A DNA stretch of 64,000 bases from Galaxea fascicularis (GCA_948470475.1 OX419340.1:23990067-24054066); one strand, 5' to 3'. Positions 36,977 to 48,772 are shown, numbered from the stretch's first letter. The notes: generated by a model not told the origin, from the sequence alone. Numbers and translations: made by a program.

Positions 36977-37149
36977 CAATACACTGACATAATGAGATTC
37001 ATGATAATTTGTGATAGAGGACACAAAGTGTCCCCTAACCCTAACTCGTAACTCAAACATAACAGTTTTGTCACACACGAAGAACGGGCAGTTTGTGACA
37101 CTTTTTGACACCCATTGTGAAGTATCATGAATCTCATGTCGGTGTATTG
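36977..37149. mobile_element. Inverted-repeat element (MITE-like)
   Basis: Left CCAATACACTGACATAATGA (continuing GATTCATGATA) and right TATCATGAATCTCATGTCGG (continuing TGTATTG) are inverse copies of about 28 bases. The interior also has paired words GACACAAAGTGTC and GTGACACTTTTTGACAC. Non-coding, between the kinase fragment and GRL2. Confidence 0.6.
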
Positions 37150-39300
37150 AACCTGTATGGAGGGTCTGACATCTAGAATCTTACCATAATTCGTATACAT
37201 AACGTGAGATCTGGTAAAGTTCGATACAAGGCCATTTCTGGTTGGTTACGAGAAGAAAGAGTGCCTCATTCTAATCTGGTCTGTGATTGGCTCTTCCCTT
37301 AAAAACTGAGCAAAAAATCCTGTACGTTTCGTGAGCGCACCTTTGTCAGGTACACATGTTTGTAAACTAGAACCGCTCAGTCGCAAATATCTTCCGTACA
37401 TTTCAGATTTCAGATTTGCGTAGTTTTATACCATTTTACAGTGATAGCTCTGGAGATCCTCAGGCCCCATATGCATTAATGTAAAATATATTCGATCAAA
37501 TTTGAAAAAACTTTCTGTCGCTTGGACGTTTGACAGACGTAAAATACAACTGAATATGCAAATGAAGGGTACAAAATAATATTCAAATTTGATCGCTTAT
37601 TTAACATTAAAATTAAAGTTCCTTACAGCTTGACGGCTCATTTCTAGTTAGTTTCCTAAACGGGTTTGGTCCTGAAGGCGAGATGACATCAAAATATGTT
37701 GTGAAAGTCGTAAAGGTCGCGATGTTTTAGAGCGATTCGAGCAATTTACAAACATCACTCAGCTAATCCATCTACGTATGTGTTGTACTGTAATTAACTT
37801 GATTTTCGAAATATGATTGTTTTTTGGTCCGAACAGATTTATACCGCTTGTAAAAGTTCTTCAATACAACTATCAAAGACGCAAACTGGTGAGACACCAC
37901 AATTACAATGGACTTGTTCTTAATACAGTTTCCATGTGCCAGATGGTCACAATAAAGGGAAAGAAGTAACTTGATAAATGAGCGATATACCGTAGCTAGT
38001 AGCGAAAAATGTAACAATCCTGCTTGTTCACTGCAATCGCTTCTAGTGCCTCTTTTTGTTCTGGCTTATGTTTCAAGTTTTAATCTTGTCCGTTGGACCT
38101 AAGAACGATACGAAGAGCACCCTCGAAATCCACGATTCGACGACAACTTAACCACAAACGTTATCACAATTTCCAGAAGATGGCCATTTCAGCACAGTAG
38201 AGAAAGGACGATGCCGGGTAGACCAGTATTCCAGCATTTTCTCAAATCGAACTTTACCAGATCTCCCTTCTGCCTGATCATGGGAGATCTGGGTATGAAA
38301 TTAATGTACAATTTCTCTATTTGATTCTGATCACATTAGGGAGCAGGGTCATTACATAACCGTTCGTGAGTCAAACACCTCTCCTTGCACATGTTAAAAA
38401 AGAAATCAACACCCCGCTACCTTAATTAAGATTAAGTTCACTGATTTTAAAGGCAATCTTCAGCTAAGAGAATTACAAACCTGGCAAAAAATTACTGTTT
38501 ATGTCCCCACTTTTAATTAGATGTGATAGTTCCATAGAACAGCATTGTAATGCCTTAATACATTCCTCGTCCATAGCTAAAATTTCCATTTGGATCCTGA
38601 AAACTTCAATGCATGTCAGTTTGATGCGACAGAGTCAAGAATAGCCTCCTACTTTTCAAGGCGGGAGAGATTAATTAACACCCTGAAGAAATTACACATG
38701 TCATTGCAATATTTAATTAAAAGTTTTAAAGTGCAATAAGATGAGCTAGTATTGTTTTTCTTTCGTTCAGAGTCTTAGATGTTTCGTTTATAAAACAAGA
38801 TCTGTTGTATTTCGTCTTGGAAGCAGTATACCACATGTGTAAACCGGGAATTGATGTGAAAGTCTTTAATCCTGGCTTTCGTGCATTCACTGCCAGACCC
38901 TTCGGCAAACAGAGTGATCAAAATAATTTTATCTTTTTCGTCAGCTAGTAATTAAGTCGAAGTGAATGTTTGTCAAAGCAAAGTCATTTAAAACTAAAGA
39001 AAGGCCCGGTGAAAAGTTGAAGTTTGTCACTTTGTTTTGAAAACAATAAGTGGAGAAGAACCAGTAATGATAGGAGCATCGAATGGGAATCAAGCTAGGG
39101 CTGTTGTGATGCCATTACAATTCAAAAACAGGTGAATTTGCATATGATAAAATGGTATTATTGACTCTGTGGTCTTCGTAATCGGAACATCTTTTTCATG
39201 GAAGGTTTTACAGGGTACAATCTTTCCGGGAAAAAAAAGAAAAGTTTTTAATGCTCGATGTGATTTCTTCGTTGCTGTTAGCTAACTAGTGGTAAGCAAA

Positions 39301-42300
39301 ATGCCTCAAAGAGTGGTGCTAGTTATGGGAGCTGATCCTGGAGAAAGAAATGAAGTTGATGGTGACGATCCTACCGAACATTATGGAATAAACGAAGAGA
39401 TCACGAGGAAAGATCTCGCCGAAAAGATTTCGGAAATCTACGGCCCGATTTTAAGCTCGATGAAACTAGCGGGGGAACTCTTTGGCGAAACTACGTTTAC
39501 CGAAGACCCAATTCGAAGGGGGTTTTGTATTTCGCCCTACTACAGCGCTCTGATTGTGTTGGGTCAGTGGCTACTTGCTTTCATTGGAGTGACGAGTCAT
39601 TTTTATGAAGGTTACTCATCTTCGCCTTCTTTCTTCTTTTTATTGGTGACAACGATTTGGTATGTTCAGTGTGCGAGCTGTGCTACAATTTGCTTGTTAA
39701 TGCTGCCTCTGACATTTAACAGACAATCTAGACTCGCTCTGTTTCTTTCCAGTTTACTTAAAACAAGAAGTGATCTTGAAGGTCTCAGGCCAAAGGCACT
39801 GAAGGATTTAATGTTTGCGTGCGCAGTGTCGGTGTTCAATTCTGTGGTCGCTGTTTTATTTTCGATTTACTTTAACGGTATAGTGTCTGTTTTCAAACCA
39901 TGGGACCATCACTCGGCAATAAGGGTGATCGAAATCTTCTTTGCAATCTTGAATTCCTTTGTTTGGACTTTGCCCGTGCTACTGTTTTGCGTCACCTGCT
40001 TAGTCCTGGAAATGATGTTCGAAACATTGAAGAGGAAAGCTAACGACTTGACGATCGCGAAGTTACGACAAGAATACCTGAAATTGTGTGAGGTGGTTGA
40101 CCTGGCCAATAAGGTTTTCTCAACTCTGGTGTTCGTGATTGTCGCACTTAACATACCCCTCATTTGCATTAATATTTATCAGCTCATAAAGAGCGTGAGG
40201 AAAAAGTCCAGTGAAGAGGCTGACGTGATGTTTATTGTCAGTTATCTGTACTGGAGTGTTTGCTTATCGTGTTTGACTGCAGTGTTGTGTATATTTGGAG
40301 ATCGAGTGAATAAAAAGGTGGGTTTGTTTGGTAATTTTTTTTGTGATTTTTCCCAAGTTCTTATTGAATTTTATCGGTTCAACAGAATTTAAACAACTGA
40401 CACCAATTTACAAAGAAGATTTGAATGAAGTTCTAAAATAACATGAATAATATTTGAAATCATAGTGAACATGACTTACATAACATTTTAGACAAATAGA
40501 TCTTGTTAAAACTTTTGATGGTACAAGACCACATGTTTCTTACTCTAGAATTACATCTAAAATTTTAAAACGCGCCTAATTATGGATACGATATAAAAAT
40601 TTAGATCCTAATATCATGGGTGACATATTACTCCTTAATTTTGGCGCGAAATTTCAGAGTTAATTTATAATTTCACATGTGAAATTACAAAATTGCCATG
40701 GCAACGTTTTGTGTCAAGATGGCGCTCCAGGCTCAAAGATGCTATGGATGTGCTTACGAGCTCTTAAAGTTTTAACTTTGTACATTTTCGCTTGAATTTC
40801 ATCTAGCCCAGTTTGCTTTGGCGATATAATAAACTTTTAGCGACAATTTATACTTCAAAACGTGTTAAAACGAAGACAAATGCACACATGGTCGCGATCG
40901 GATTTTAGGCGCATCTTACACAGGTGCCGTTTTCAGTTCAATCATTTTGTGAACTTTAGCCAAAAGTATGCTTGAAACATTTCAATGCGTGGAGTTCTCG
41001 ATGCAATAATCAAGTCAGAAACCCACGATTGTGAGCGTAATTTGTCACTCATGATATTAAAAGGTAATCAAATGGTATACTCGTGAAATTAGGGAATAAT
41101 TTCACGCGCGTTTTGTCCAAATTCTAATTATTTCCCTCGCCTAAAGGCTCGGGAAATTATTAGAATTTGGACAAAATGCGCGTGAAATTATTCCCTAATT
41201 TCACTCGTCACCATTTGATTACACATACTAACAACATTAATTCCACGAGTCTCCCGTAGGCCATCGGTATAGGATGCAGAAAGGTCATAACGCATCGACG
41301 TCTGTTGAGAAAATGCCGAAATTTTTCAGAGTATGCAAAACAATTACATATGTTGTTTTGATTAGTGTGTTTTACTGCCTTCATTTTTTATCAGCTATTT
41401 CCCTTTAGGTTTACTCGGGGTTGTAGTTGAAGAGAAAGCACAGTCGCCATTTTTTGTGTCAATTTTATTTCTCAGTTGGTTCCGTCGATGGGTCGTATAT
41501 AATCTACAGGCAGTTGAATAGTTGCAAGGCACTTTCAATAGTTTGAATTTCTTGGAAAGAATATTAATAAGAGAGCTACTTTGCAAATCAAAAACGCAGC
41601 TCGGCTCATTTCCAAAAGAACTAATCGTCTTTGACAGCTTTTCCTTCCGCCATGAAAATTTAATACAGTTTACGCGTATAAAGTGTAATTTACCACGCAA
41701 ACTGTCCACGTGAATCCTGAAATAAAACAAGGGCATCAATGCTGAAAACTTTGAGTTCACGTTAATTGAGCGAAGTAAATAATTAAGGAACAGCTTGTTA
41801 TTCTTGAGAACACCTGTAATCCAGAGGGTGAATTTTATTCTTAAAATTTACTCAGTAAAAAGCCGATCAACAACAACAAGAATGTTTTTACTAGGTGTAA
41901 GGAGGAAAACATAACATTCCAAGAAGCGCGTTCAGACAGCAATAACTGTGACTAACTGTGAATAAACCCTCGCTTAACAGGCTCACAGTTTTTATGAAAC
42001 ACTACAGAAATGGCCCGTTTCTGGTCAGGACGTTAAAGAAACGTCGGAGGTGAGCAATCTCTTCCTTCTTAGTAAACATTGTTTACTGGTTTTATGAGCT
42101 TTTCATGATGTTCACGATAATTGTTTGTGTGTGTCCTTACTTCGTACAGTCAGCTATCTCTTTGAGCTGACTCTCTTAAATACACTGCAAGCCCACGTTT
42201 CTCTGTTGATACATGTAGATCACCATCTTCACCGATTCCCTACATGTAACGAAAAAACTTGAGAACAATTCACTTTTGGACGTTGAAAATACTTTAAGTT

Positions 42301-44187
42301 TGGTTGCTGTGGCTGTAGATGGTTTGTAAATGCTATTTTGAAAGATCTATATAGGGAGCAAAAATGTTGTCTGTTATAAAAGTGGTAAACTAAACATTTA
42401 TCCCAATATGATTTTAAACTGATATTATTAAAACTCAAACGTCTTCAACGTAACATCTACAAAAACAAGCCAGCGTTTACCACAAACAAAGAATGATTTC
42501 ATTCATGCCGCGAGAAACGTCGCTTATCATATTCGCACAATATCGCTGGAGCTCCTGCAGGAACAGATTCGGAGACCAGGAAAATATTTCTTTTATGGCA
42601 TAAACGCCTCTTCATCTAATTTTTAGAAAACTTTCGCGCGAACTACTTGAGTTCAATAGATGTTTAATTCATATTATTATTCATATTATATCTATTTCCG
42701 TAGTTGATGCTGTTTCTTGCGCATATTCAAGGGGAGCCCATTGGTTTGTCTGTTGGAGGACTGTCAGTGATTAACAAGTCTTTCCTCCTCACAGTTAGTA
42801 TGGGAAATCGCTTGACCTTACTCTGAAGCCCGCTGCAAACGTGAAGGAAAGAGCTGAGCAAAATCCCTCGCGAGGTAAATTCCTCATTGTGAGCGGCAAT
42901 CATGAGAACCTGGCTGAACCTGGCTGAACCTGGTTAATCGATCATCCAATAAAATTGCATGGCTTGCTCACGTGAATTTAAAGCTTGGACTTCAAGTTGG
43001 CGGCCGGTAGTGTTGTCAGTGAAGTGTTGCATGTGTCTTTTCTGTTTCGTTATTAAAGGCGAAAACATGACCCGAAAAGTCGCGAAGGACTCTCTATCTA
43101 GAAGATGAAACCGATGAAATTGAAGGAAAACCTTGGGATCTTCCGCATTTAATTCCCGTGCAAGAATTAGGGTATGCCCCTTGTTGCCTAAGCTTTGTTA
43201 TCCATTCCTCTGTCCATGTCTTTGTTCGGCCAGCTTTTCCTCTGTGATGGATTTGAAGTAGAAGGACAACCAGAGGTGCCGCCATTTTCATTTCGGAGAT
43301 CATCTTGAAAGCCAAGCTCTTAAGTCACATGAGTAAGCCATGCAATTTAATTGGATGATCGATTAGACTAGCTCAGCTATTGTAGGTTCTTATGATTGCC
43401 ACACACAGTGAAGAATTTGCTTCGTGATATTTATTTCTCACTGTAAATTCACCGCACACAAGAGGAAACGGCTGAGCTAACGAATTTTGCTCACCTTTTT
43501 CCTCAGGCATGCGGCGGGCTTAAAGTTCAATTCGTTTTGATAGTCACGAATGATTTTGAAAGTTGTCGAAATGCATTGTGCGAGTGAATTGTACAAGAGT
43601 GTCGTGCAATTTCCTTTATTTATTGGAACTCTAAAAATAAAAAATTATACGAGGTCTTGCAACTGATTATTTACAGTATATTCGAGAAAATTAAACCACG
43701 GAATGACAAACTCAATTTGGTTTGTGTATCTTTAAGGCCGATTATCACCCTACCGAAACATGTTAAAATTTGTATGTTTGTTGCGCTTTCTGCGCTCGTG
43801 GTAAGTTGGGATTAATTTTACCCCTCTCGACCAATCACGTTTGAGTAATTTTGTTGAATATTCTAGAAGTTTGATAAGTTGTTGATGTCGTCCACAGGAA
43901 ACTTTAGGTACATTTTTGGGGGAATGGTCCTGCTGATTCCAATTCCGGAATATTAGGTTGAATATAAGGTTGGCTGCGGTCGGTCGTGTCGCTGTTGCTT
44001 TATCATCTCTCTTTTCTCAACTGGTTTTTTAAGCGTAAACCTTTAATAAAAATACAATTCAAACCGGGGAAACAAAACACTGATCAACATGTTCATATTC
44101 AGTGTTGTAAAATCCTGTTTTGTTTCTTTTCAGCTTGTTGGAATCATCGTGTCATACTTTGTTGTGCTGATAACGTTACCAATCTGA
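39301..44187 (+). CDS. Gustatory-receptor-like 7TM protein (GRL2), complete
   Basis: Tandem paralogue of GRL1 with the same four phase-0 exons: 39301-40317, 41981-42049, 42704-42793 and 44134-44187, giving 409 residues. Membrane segments, the ILSSMKLAGELFG motif and the loop exon (AHSFYETLQKW) are kept. The TM7 exon keeps PIGLSVGGLSVINKSFLLT, and the terminal SYFVVLITL is present. Differences from GRL1 concentrate in the N-terminal tail (about residues 1-40) and the loop after TM1, where GRL1 has SETFLYLL and GRL2 has SSSPSFFFLL. The region from about residue 118 onward is nearly unchanged. No stop or frameshift was seen, so both copies look functional. The start is the ATG at 39301. The exon-1 frame runs unspliced into a stop at 40390-40392. 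A receptor or channel role in the plasma membrane is family inference. Confidence 0.85.
41065..41221. mobile_element. Near-perfect 157-base palindrome in GRL2 intron 1
   Basis: TAATCAAATGGTATACTCGT...GGGAATAATTTCACGCGCGT is mirrored by GCGCGTGAAATTATTCCCTA...ACCATTTGATTA, folding about a CCTCGCCTAAAGGCTCGGG centre. GRL1 intron 1 lacks it, so it arrived after the duplication as part of a roughly 620-base insertion (about 40614-41235). Confidence 0.85.
42821..43519. mobile_element. Fold-back transposon in GRL2 intron 3
   Basis: Long imperfect inverted ends: left AAGCCCGCTGC...TGAGCAAAATCC...GGCAATCATGAGAACCT...TCGATCATCCAATAAAATTG. The right end carries the inverse of the same words in the same order. 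GRL1 has an uninterrupted GACCATAAGTTCAA at this place, against GACCTTA and AAGTTCAA on either side here, so the insertion is post-duplication. A TTA target duplication is possible. An internal ORF (43094-43315) has no recognised domain. Confidence 0.75.
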
Positions 44188-44391
44188 AGAACTAGGGCTA
44201 TAATTGATAATACAAATACTAGGCGATAAAGCTAACACGAGGGTCTAGATGGGGTCAAGAGTTAAGTGTTAGAAGCCCGAAGTTTCTAATGTTAAGTGTT
44301 AAATTGGCTGAAATTTTTAATGTTAAGTGTTATGTAAAATTGTACAGTAAACAGTTAAAAATCTTCCATTACATTCAATTTCCCACCATGA

Positions 44392-44394
<3 letters not shown>

Positions 44395-44440
<46 letters not shown>

Positions 44441-44450
44441 GTAATAACTT
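44395..44450 (+). repeat. (AAT)n microsatellite
   Basis: About 16 consecutive AAT/ATA units, then GTAATAACTTTATTTAAG. It probably forms the tail of the adjoining minus-strand SINE. Confidence 0.9.
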
Positions 44451-44534
44451 TATTTAAGTCTCAAATCATTCTAGCTGAACACGAGTGCTCTACCAATCGG
44501 GGAGACTGTAAATTAGATAAACTCTAAATTAATT

Positions 44535-44712
44535 CAAATCAAATGTTGGTTTTTGAGGAGAGGGGAAAATCGGAGTACCCGGAGAAAAACCTCTCGGAGC
44601 AGGGTAGAGAACCAACAAACTCAGCCCACTTATGACGCCGAGTCAGGGAATCGAACCCGGGACACATTGGTAGAAGGCGAGCGCTCTCACCACTGCGCCA
44701 ACCCTGCTCCCC
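44535..44712 (-). repeat. tRNA-derived SINE, full head
   Basis: Minus strand begins GGAGCAGGGTTGGCGCAGTGG, with an A box at 44690-44700, and has a B box GGTTCGATTCC (44647-44657). The body continues with GGTTTTTCTCCGGGTACTCC. The tRNA-like head with both pol III promoter boxes and a downstream non-tRNA body mark a SINE, not a tRNA gene. A body-only copy lies at 46340-46445. Confidence 0.8.
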
Positions 44713-44830
44713 CTGGGTTGGTCGAAGTTTGGCAAGTTTCTTCCAAAAGAGGGACTGATGCATTGGAAAGACACTGACGTCGATTGCTCATCGACCTGGA
44801 AAAGCAAAGAAACCTTAGCTCGTTTAATAG

Positions 44831-45760
44831 TTACTAACTGGAATTTCGGGAACAGCCGAGTTTCTTCAGCATCTTGGAAGCTTGTACGACTCATTTGGTA
44901 TTCATTCGAAGGATCCCACCCCTGACAGCATCACTATATTCGTAGCGAGGTCCAGCATTAGTCGAGTTGACAGATATATACAGAGCACCGTGGAGAGTGT
45001 AAAAGCCACATTTGGTATTGAAGATAAATCCACCAATGGCTCCGAAGAAACCGTTTCAAGTCCCACGCAAGAATCACTTCACATCTTACATGAGTGCAGG
45101 AACACACTGGAAGAAACAGTAATGAATTGCCCTGTATACGATCTGCCCGATCTCGACCTGTCGACATTGCTAACTACCATGGTAGAAAACTTGCATGCCA
45201 TTTCCCACTTCAAGAGTGAGACATCCAGTCTCTTGCGGTATGCAGTTGACTTCGGGACGTACGCTATTGTTAAAGAATCTCTTAAGCGAGCCACCAAATG
45301 GTCTGCTAAGTATTACACTGATCCGTCATCATATTATCCTGTAACAGAGTGTAAGATACGTTTTGGCGATGTTGCATTCATGACACCCCTAGCACTACCA
45401 TCGGTTGATATGCCGAAAGAGAAGCAAGAACGTCTACGAGAATGGGTGGAACCATTCCGACCAGTTCGCCAGCGAACTCTTCGGAGTGAAATCACTAAGG
45501 ACAAAGCCGGCGCTCCGCCCCCTAGTGTTTATATGAGGGAACTCTCTGTATACTGTCTGTATCGTCAGGCGTAAAGGGCTGACATACAAACCTCACAAAC
45601 TTCATATACTAAAAGCTCTGATGCCTCTGACTGTATTTTTGTTAGTCCAACTAATGTACTCGGCCTACGACACCTACTGAATGCGAACAACAAGAAGAAT
45701 ATGAGACGGACAGTGATGGCAGCGATTGCGAGTCTTGTGATGATTCCGAATGATGAATTC
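44831..45760 (+). pseudogene. Unidentified repeat-type protein fragment, interrupted
   Basis: An open frame from 44831 (with the first ATG at 44882) to a TAA at 45572-45574 encodes about 247 residues, including FLQHLGSLYDSFGIHSKD, KRATKWSAKYYTDPSSYYP and RQRTLRSEITKDKAGAPPPS. The same frame continues past the TAA with SDASDCIFVSPTNVLGLRHL. A neighbouring frame ends with an acidic tail (DSDGSDCESCDDSE) and a stop at about 45752. It has no intron signals, sits among SINE and simple repeats in the GRL2-specific insertion, and resembles no family I can name. Probably the C-terminal half of a mobile-element protein, decayed. Confidence 0.5.
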
Positions 45761-46339
45761 CTCCTACATCTACATGATTTCAGCACTCGGCAAAGTCCCA
45801 TTGACTTATGGCTGTTATGCGTGTGGCCTCATACACCATAGGCCTTTTTGGGATATTACGCCAAGCCGGTCACTTGCTGAACAGAACAGGTCAGCACAGC
45901 CAGGGTTCGTTACGTCCCTAGTGGTTCTTTACCGTCCTACAGAATCAATTGTGAAGAGTTATGAGACGGGACTGACAGTTTATCGTCCTTATCCGAGAAA
46001 GATAAAAAAACAACAGCATCGAGATCTGGGAGAACATTAAAGGCATCGGTTAGACTGGATCTTTGACGTGTACCGGGTAAAGCGAGGTCAAGGTAGGTGT
46101 GCAGTACCAACAACTCCGTAGGATTTTTGACGATAAGGTGCGTAGTATCAAGGTTTAAAATATTTACTGTAATCTTTCATTTATTGTCACAGAGAAAATT
46201 TAACTGCTAGCTGTTAAACAGCCAAAAATTTTAATGTTAACTGTGAAATAGCAATTTTTTTTTCTGTTAACTGTTATACAGACCCCCCCCCCCCCCCCAT
46301 TTAGACCCCCTAACACGAAGAGTGGCCCTCATTCATAAA

Positions 46340-46445
46340 ATTTGGAAATGTTGGTTTTTAGGGATAGAGGAAAACCGTGAGAGTACACGGAGAAAAACCT
46401 CCCGGTGTAAGGACGGGAACCAATAACAATAACTCAACCTTGCTC
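46340..46445 (-). repeat. Partial SINE copy (body only)
   Basis: Shares GGAGAAAAACCTC, GGTTTTTAGGGATAGAGG and the CTTGCTCCCC edge with the SINE at 44535-44712, but lacks a clear tRNA-like head. It is followed by the end of the segmental duplication. Confidence 0.6.
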
Positions 46446-47504
46446 CCCTTATAGTATACATTAGGGACCTGAGTGAAAACTAACAAAATCCCAGATGGGA
46501 CTTTGATGGCTGTTGAGGTTTAGGGTCCGTTTCTCAAAACGCTCGAAGAGTTTTTGGTCCCGGAGAGTATTTCTCAAGTACCTTCCCTATCGATTGTCAT
46601 CTTTTTCAATATCGCAAAGGTGTTGTAGTCGTCTTCGCGATCCTAATGTCTATCTTTTTGCACAAGGTACAAATATAATATATATTTAGGCAAACCTAAA
46701 AGCGGAGCTCCACAGTTCTTTTTTTATTGTATGGCATTTACCGATAAAATAAAATCAATGCCAGGACTCGAGCCAGGACTCTAGTAAGGACTTCTGCATT
46801 GTGATTTTAGTTTTTACTGTTTTGCTGCAGAGCCACAGCCACCATTCAAACATGTGCTAACGTACATTTTCGATTTATCATCGGCCTTTGCCACGTTGGA
46901 TCAAGGGACTACATAACCAGAGCATAAACGATTTTACTTCATCACAGTTTAATTACATCCGATTACATTTCAATACAAATGGTGTAAATCTCTAAACTAT
47001 CGATTAACAGTCCCAGTGTCTCACTTTTAAATCCAACATCACAACCGGTTACAACCCAAAGTGGGTACTCTTCGACACTACCCAAAAAAGAAGAAAAGTA
47101 CTTTGTTCGCCTTGTTTTGACTATTTTAAGGCGTCATTTTTTGTGAGCTATAAAGACGATAGAAAGGTGCCGTCTGTGTCCTTTGTACAATAGCACCAAA
47201 AAACATTAACCGAAAAGTGGCTGCGGCACAATAAGCCATGAATCAACTCAGGTGATCAACTACAAATGGTTGAGAATGGTTTTATTCTTGACTTCGATCA
47301 ACTACAAATATTGCAAACTACAAACGTTGACTACGAGTCGTGGGCGGTATTATTTTTTAGATCATTGTTAATGATAACATCTGATTGGCAATGACAACAG
47401 ACAAACAAATCGGTTTCAGAAAAACATTTGTCAATAAACATTGAATTAAAGACGAAGTTTTTACTGCAATTAGCCCATTAAGTCTACGATTTTTTAACTT
47501 ACAA

Positions 47505-48612
47505 CGAGAATTGCTGTGAAGGACAACATATTGCTGGCATTTCGACTGCTAAAGCTGTTAAAAATCGTGTTTACTTCTGGCAAGGAGTTGTCGCTCTTTG
47601 CGAGAGTTTTCCAAATGCCAATCCGGCTCTTGTTCCTAACAAAGCGGAGCCGAGGATTTAAACCGTCCGAACTTCGTTTGGCTTTTCTTCAACCAATTTT
47701 GTGCCCAAAAATGAGCGACAGCAGGGAAAACGAAGACTTTTAGGATCCACTAATGAAATATTGAATAGAAAACATTTGGAAAAAACACGAGCATTTTTTA
47801 GTCCAAACTATATTTGAGATAAAAGCGTGAAAACAACAAAACGTAAGAAAACAAAAAACGATACGAATGTTTCTTCGGCGTTTTGGCGTTTCTTGGAAAA
47901 ATAAGACAAGCAACAAACATAACTCGTGAGCAACCTAGGCAAATCGCTAGTCCGAGTGTTCTTGACATAAGTCTCCGTATAAAAGACAAAACAGGAATAC
48001 TAAACCTACGGATGCGGACAGTTTAGGTTAGTCAATAATCACTCCGAACGCAGAGCTGACATAATAGCCGTCATTTCACACAAAATCATTGCTTTGCTAA
48101 GAATTGCGGCGAGGGACAATATACTGCCGGCATTTCCAATGCTGCAACTGTTAAAAATCGCGTTTACTTTTGGCATGGAGTTGTTGTTCTTTCGGCGAGA
48201 GTTTCCCAAGTGTCAAACTTACCAAGCGGCGCCGAGGTTATAAACCGTCCGGACTTCGCTTGGCTTTTCTTCAACAAATTTTGTGCCCTAAAACGAAACG
48301 TTTTAGGATCCAAGATGAAATATTGGGTAGAAAACATTTGGAAAAAACAAGAGTACAAACCAATTTGAGATGGAAGCGTGAAAACAACAAAACGTAAGAA
48401 AAAAGAAACCGATGCGAATGTCTATTCGACGTTTCTCGTACAAATCGGAAAAAATAAGACAAGTAACAAACCGAGACAAATCGCTATTCAATTTTCTTGG
48501 CATAAATGTCCATATAAAAGACAAAACAGGAGTACTAACCTGCGCACAGTTTAAGTCAGTCAACAATCACTCCGAACGCAGAGCTTAAGCAGAAGCGGTC
48601 ATTTCACACAAA
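47505..48612. repeat. Imperfect tandem duplication, about 590-base period
   Basis: Unit 1 (about 47505-48095) and unit 2 (about 48097-48612) share the same series of words. Examples are GTTAAAAATCG(T/C)GTTTACTT, AAACCGTCCG, TTCG(T/C)TTGGCTTTTCTTCAA, CAATAATCACTCCGAACGCA versus CAACAATCACTCCGAACGCA, and GTCATTTCACACAAAA. No coding function was identified. Confidence 0.75.
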
Positions 48613-48772
48613 AGTAAGTCTTATTACTTCTCATGCCTGTCCAGGAAGCTTGTTCAATTAAGGATTTTAGCGGCAAAACCGTCCAGTTTAATACACAGCA
48701 AGGTCCGAAGACAGTGCATAATTACTGAAACCTTGCCAGACCACACCGGCGATCTTTTCTCTTCGTGCAAGC

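Larger units (their letters stand above)
38395..46620 (+). repeat. Segmental duplication, copy 2 (contains GRL2)
   Basis: Matches 25570-31480 in order and orientation, but is about 2.3 kb longer because of insertions. Insertions are a palindrome-bearing element in GRL2 intron 1 (about 40614-41235), a fold-back element in intron 3 (42821-43519), and about 2.2 kb of SINE, ORF and simple repeat after the gene (44200-46480). Borders approximate. Confidence 0.8.

Noticed and set aside
36859..37200. 113-codon minus-strand ORF
   Set aside because: Overlaps an inverted-repeat element and has no recognised domain.
44647..44712. Possible tRNA gene (A and B boxes, minus strand)
   Set aside because: Promoter boxes are good but the sequence continues into a SINE body and a second body copy exists at 46340-46445.
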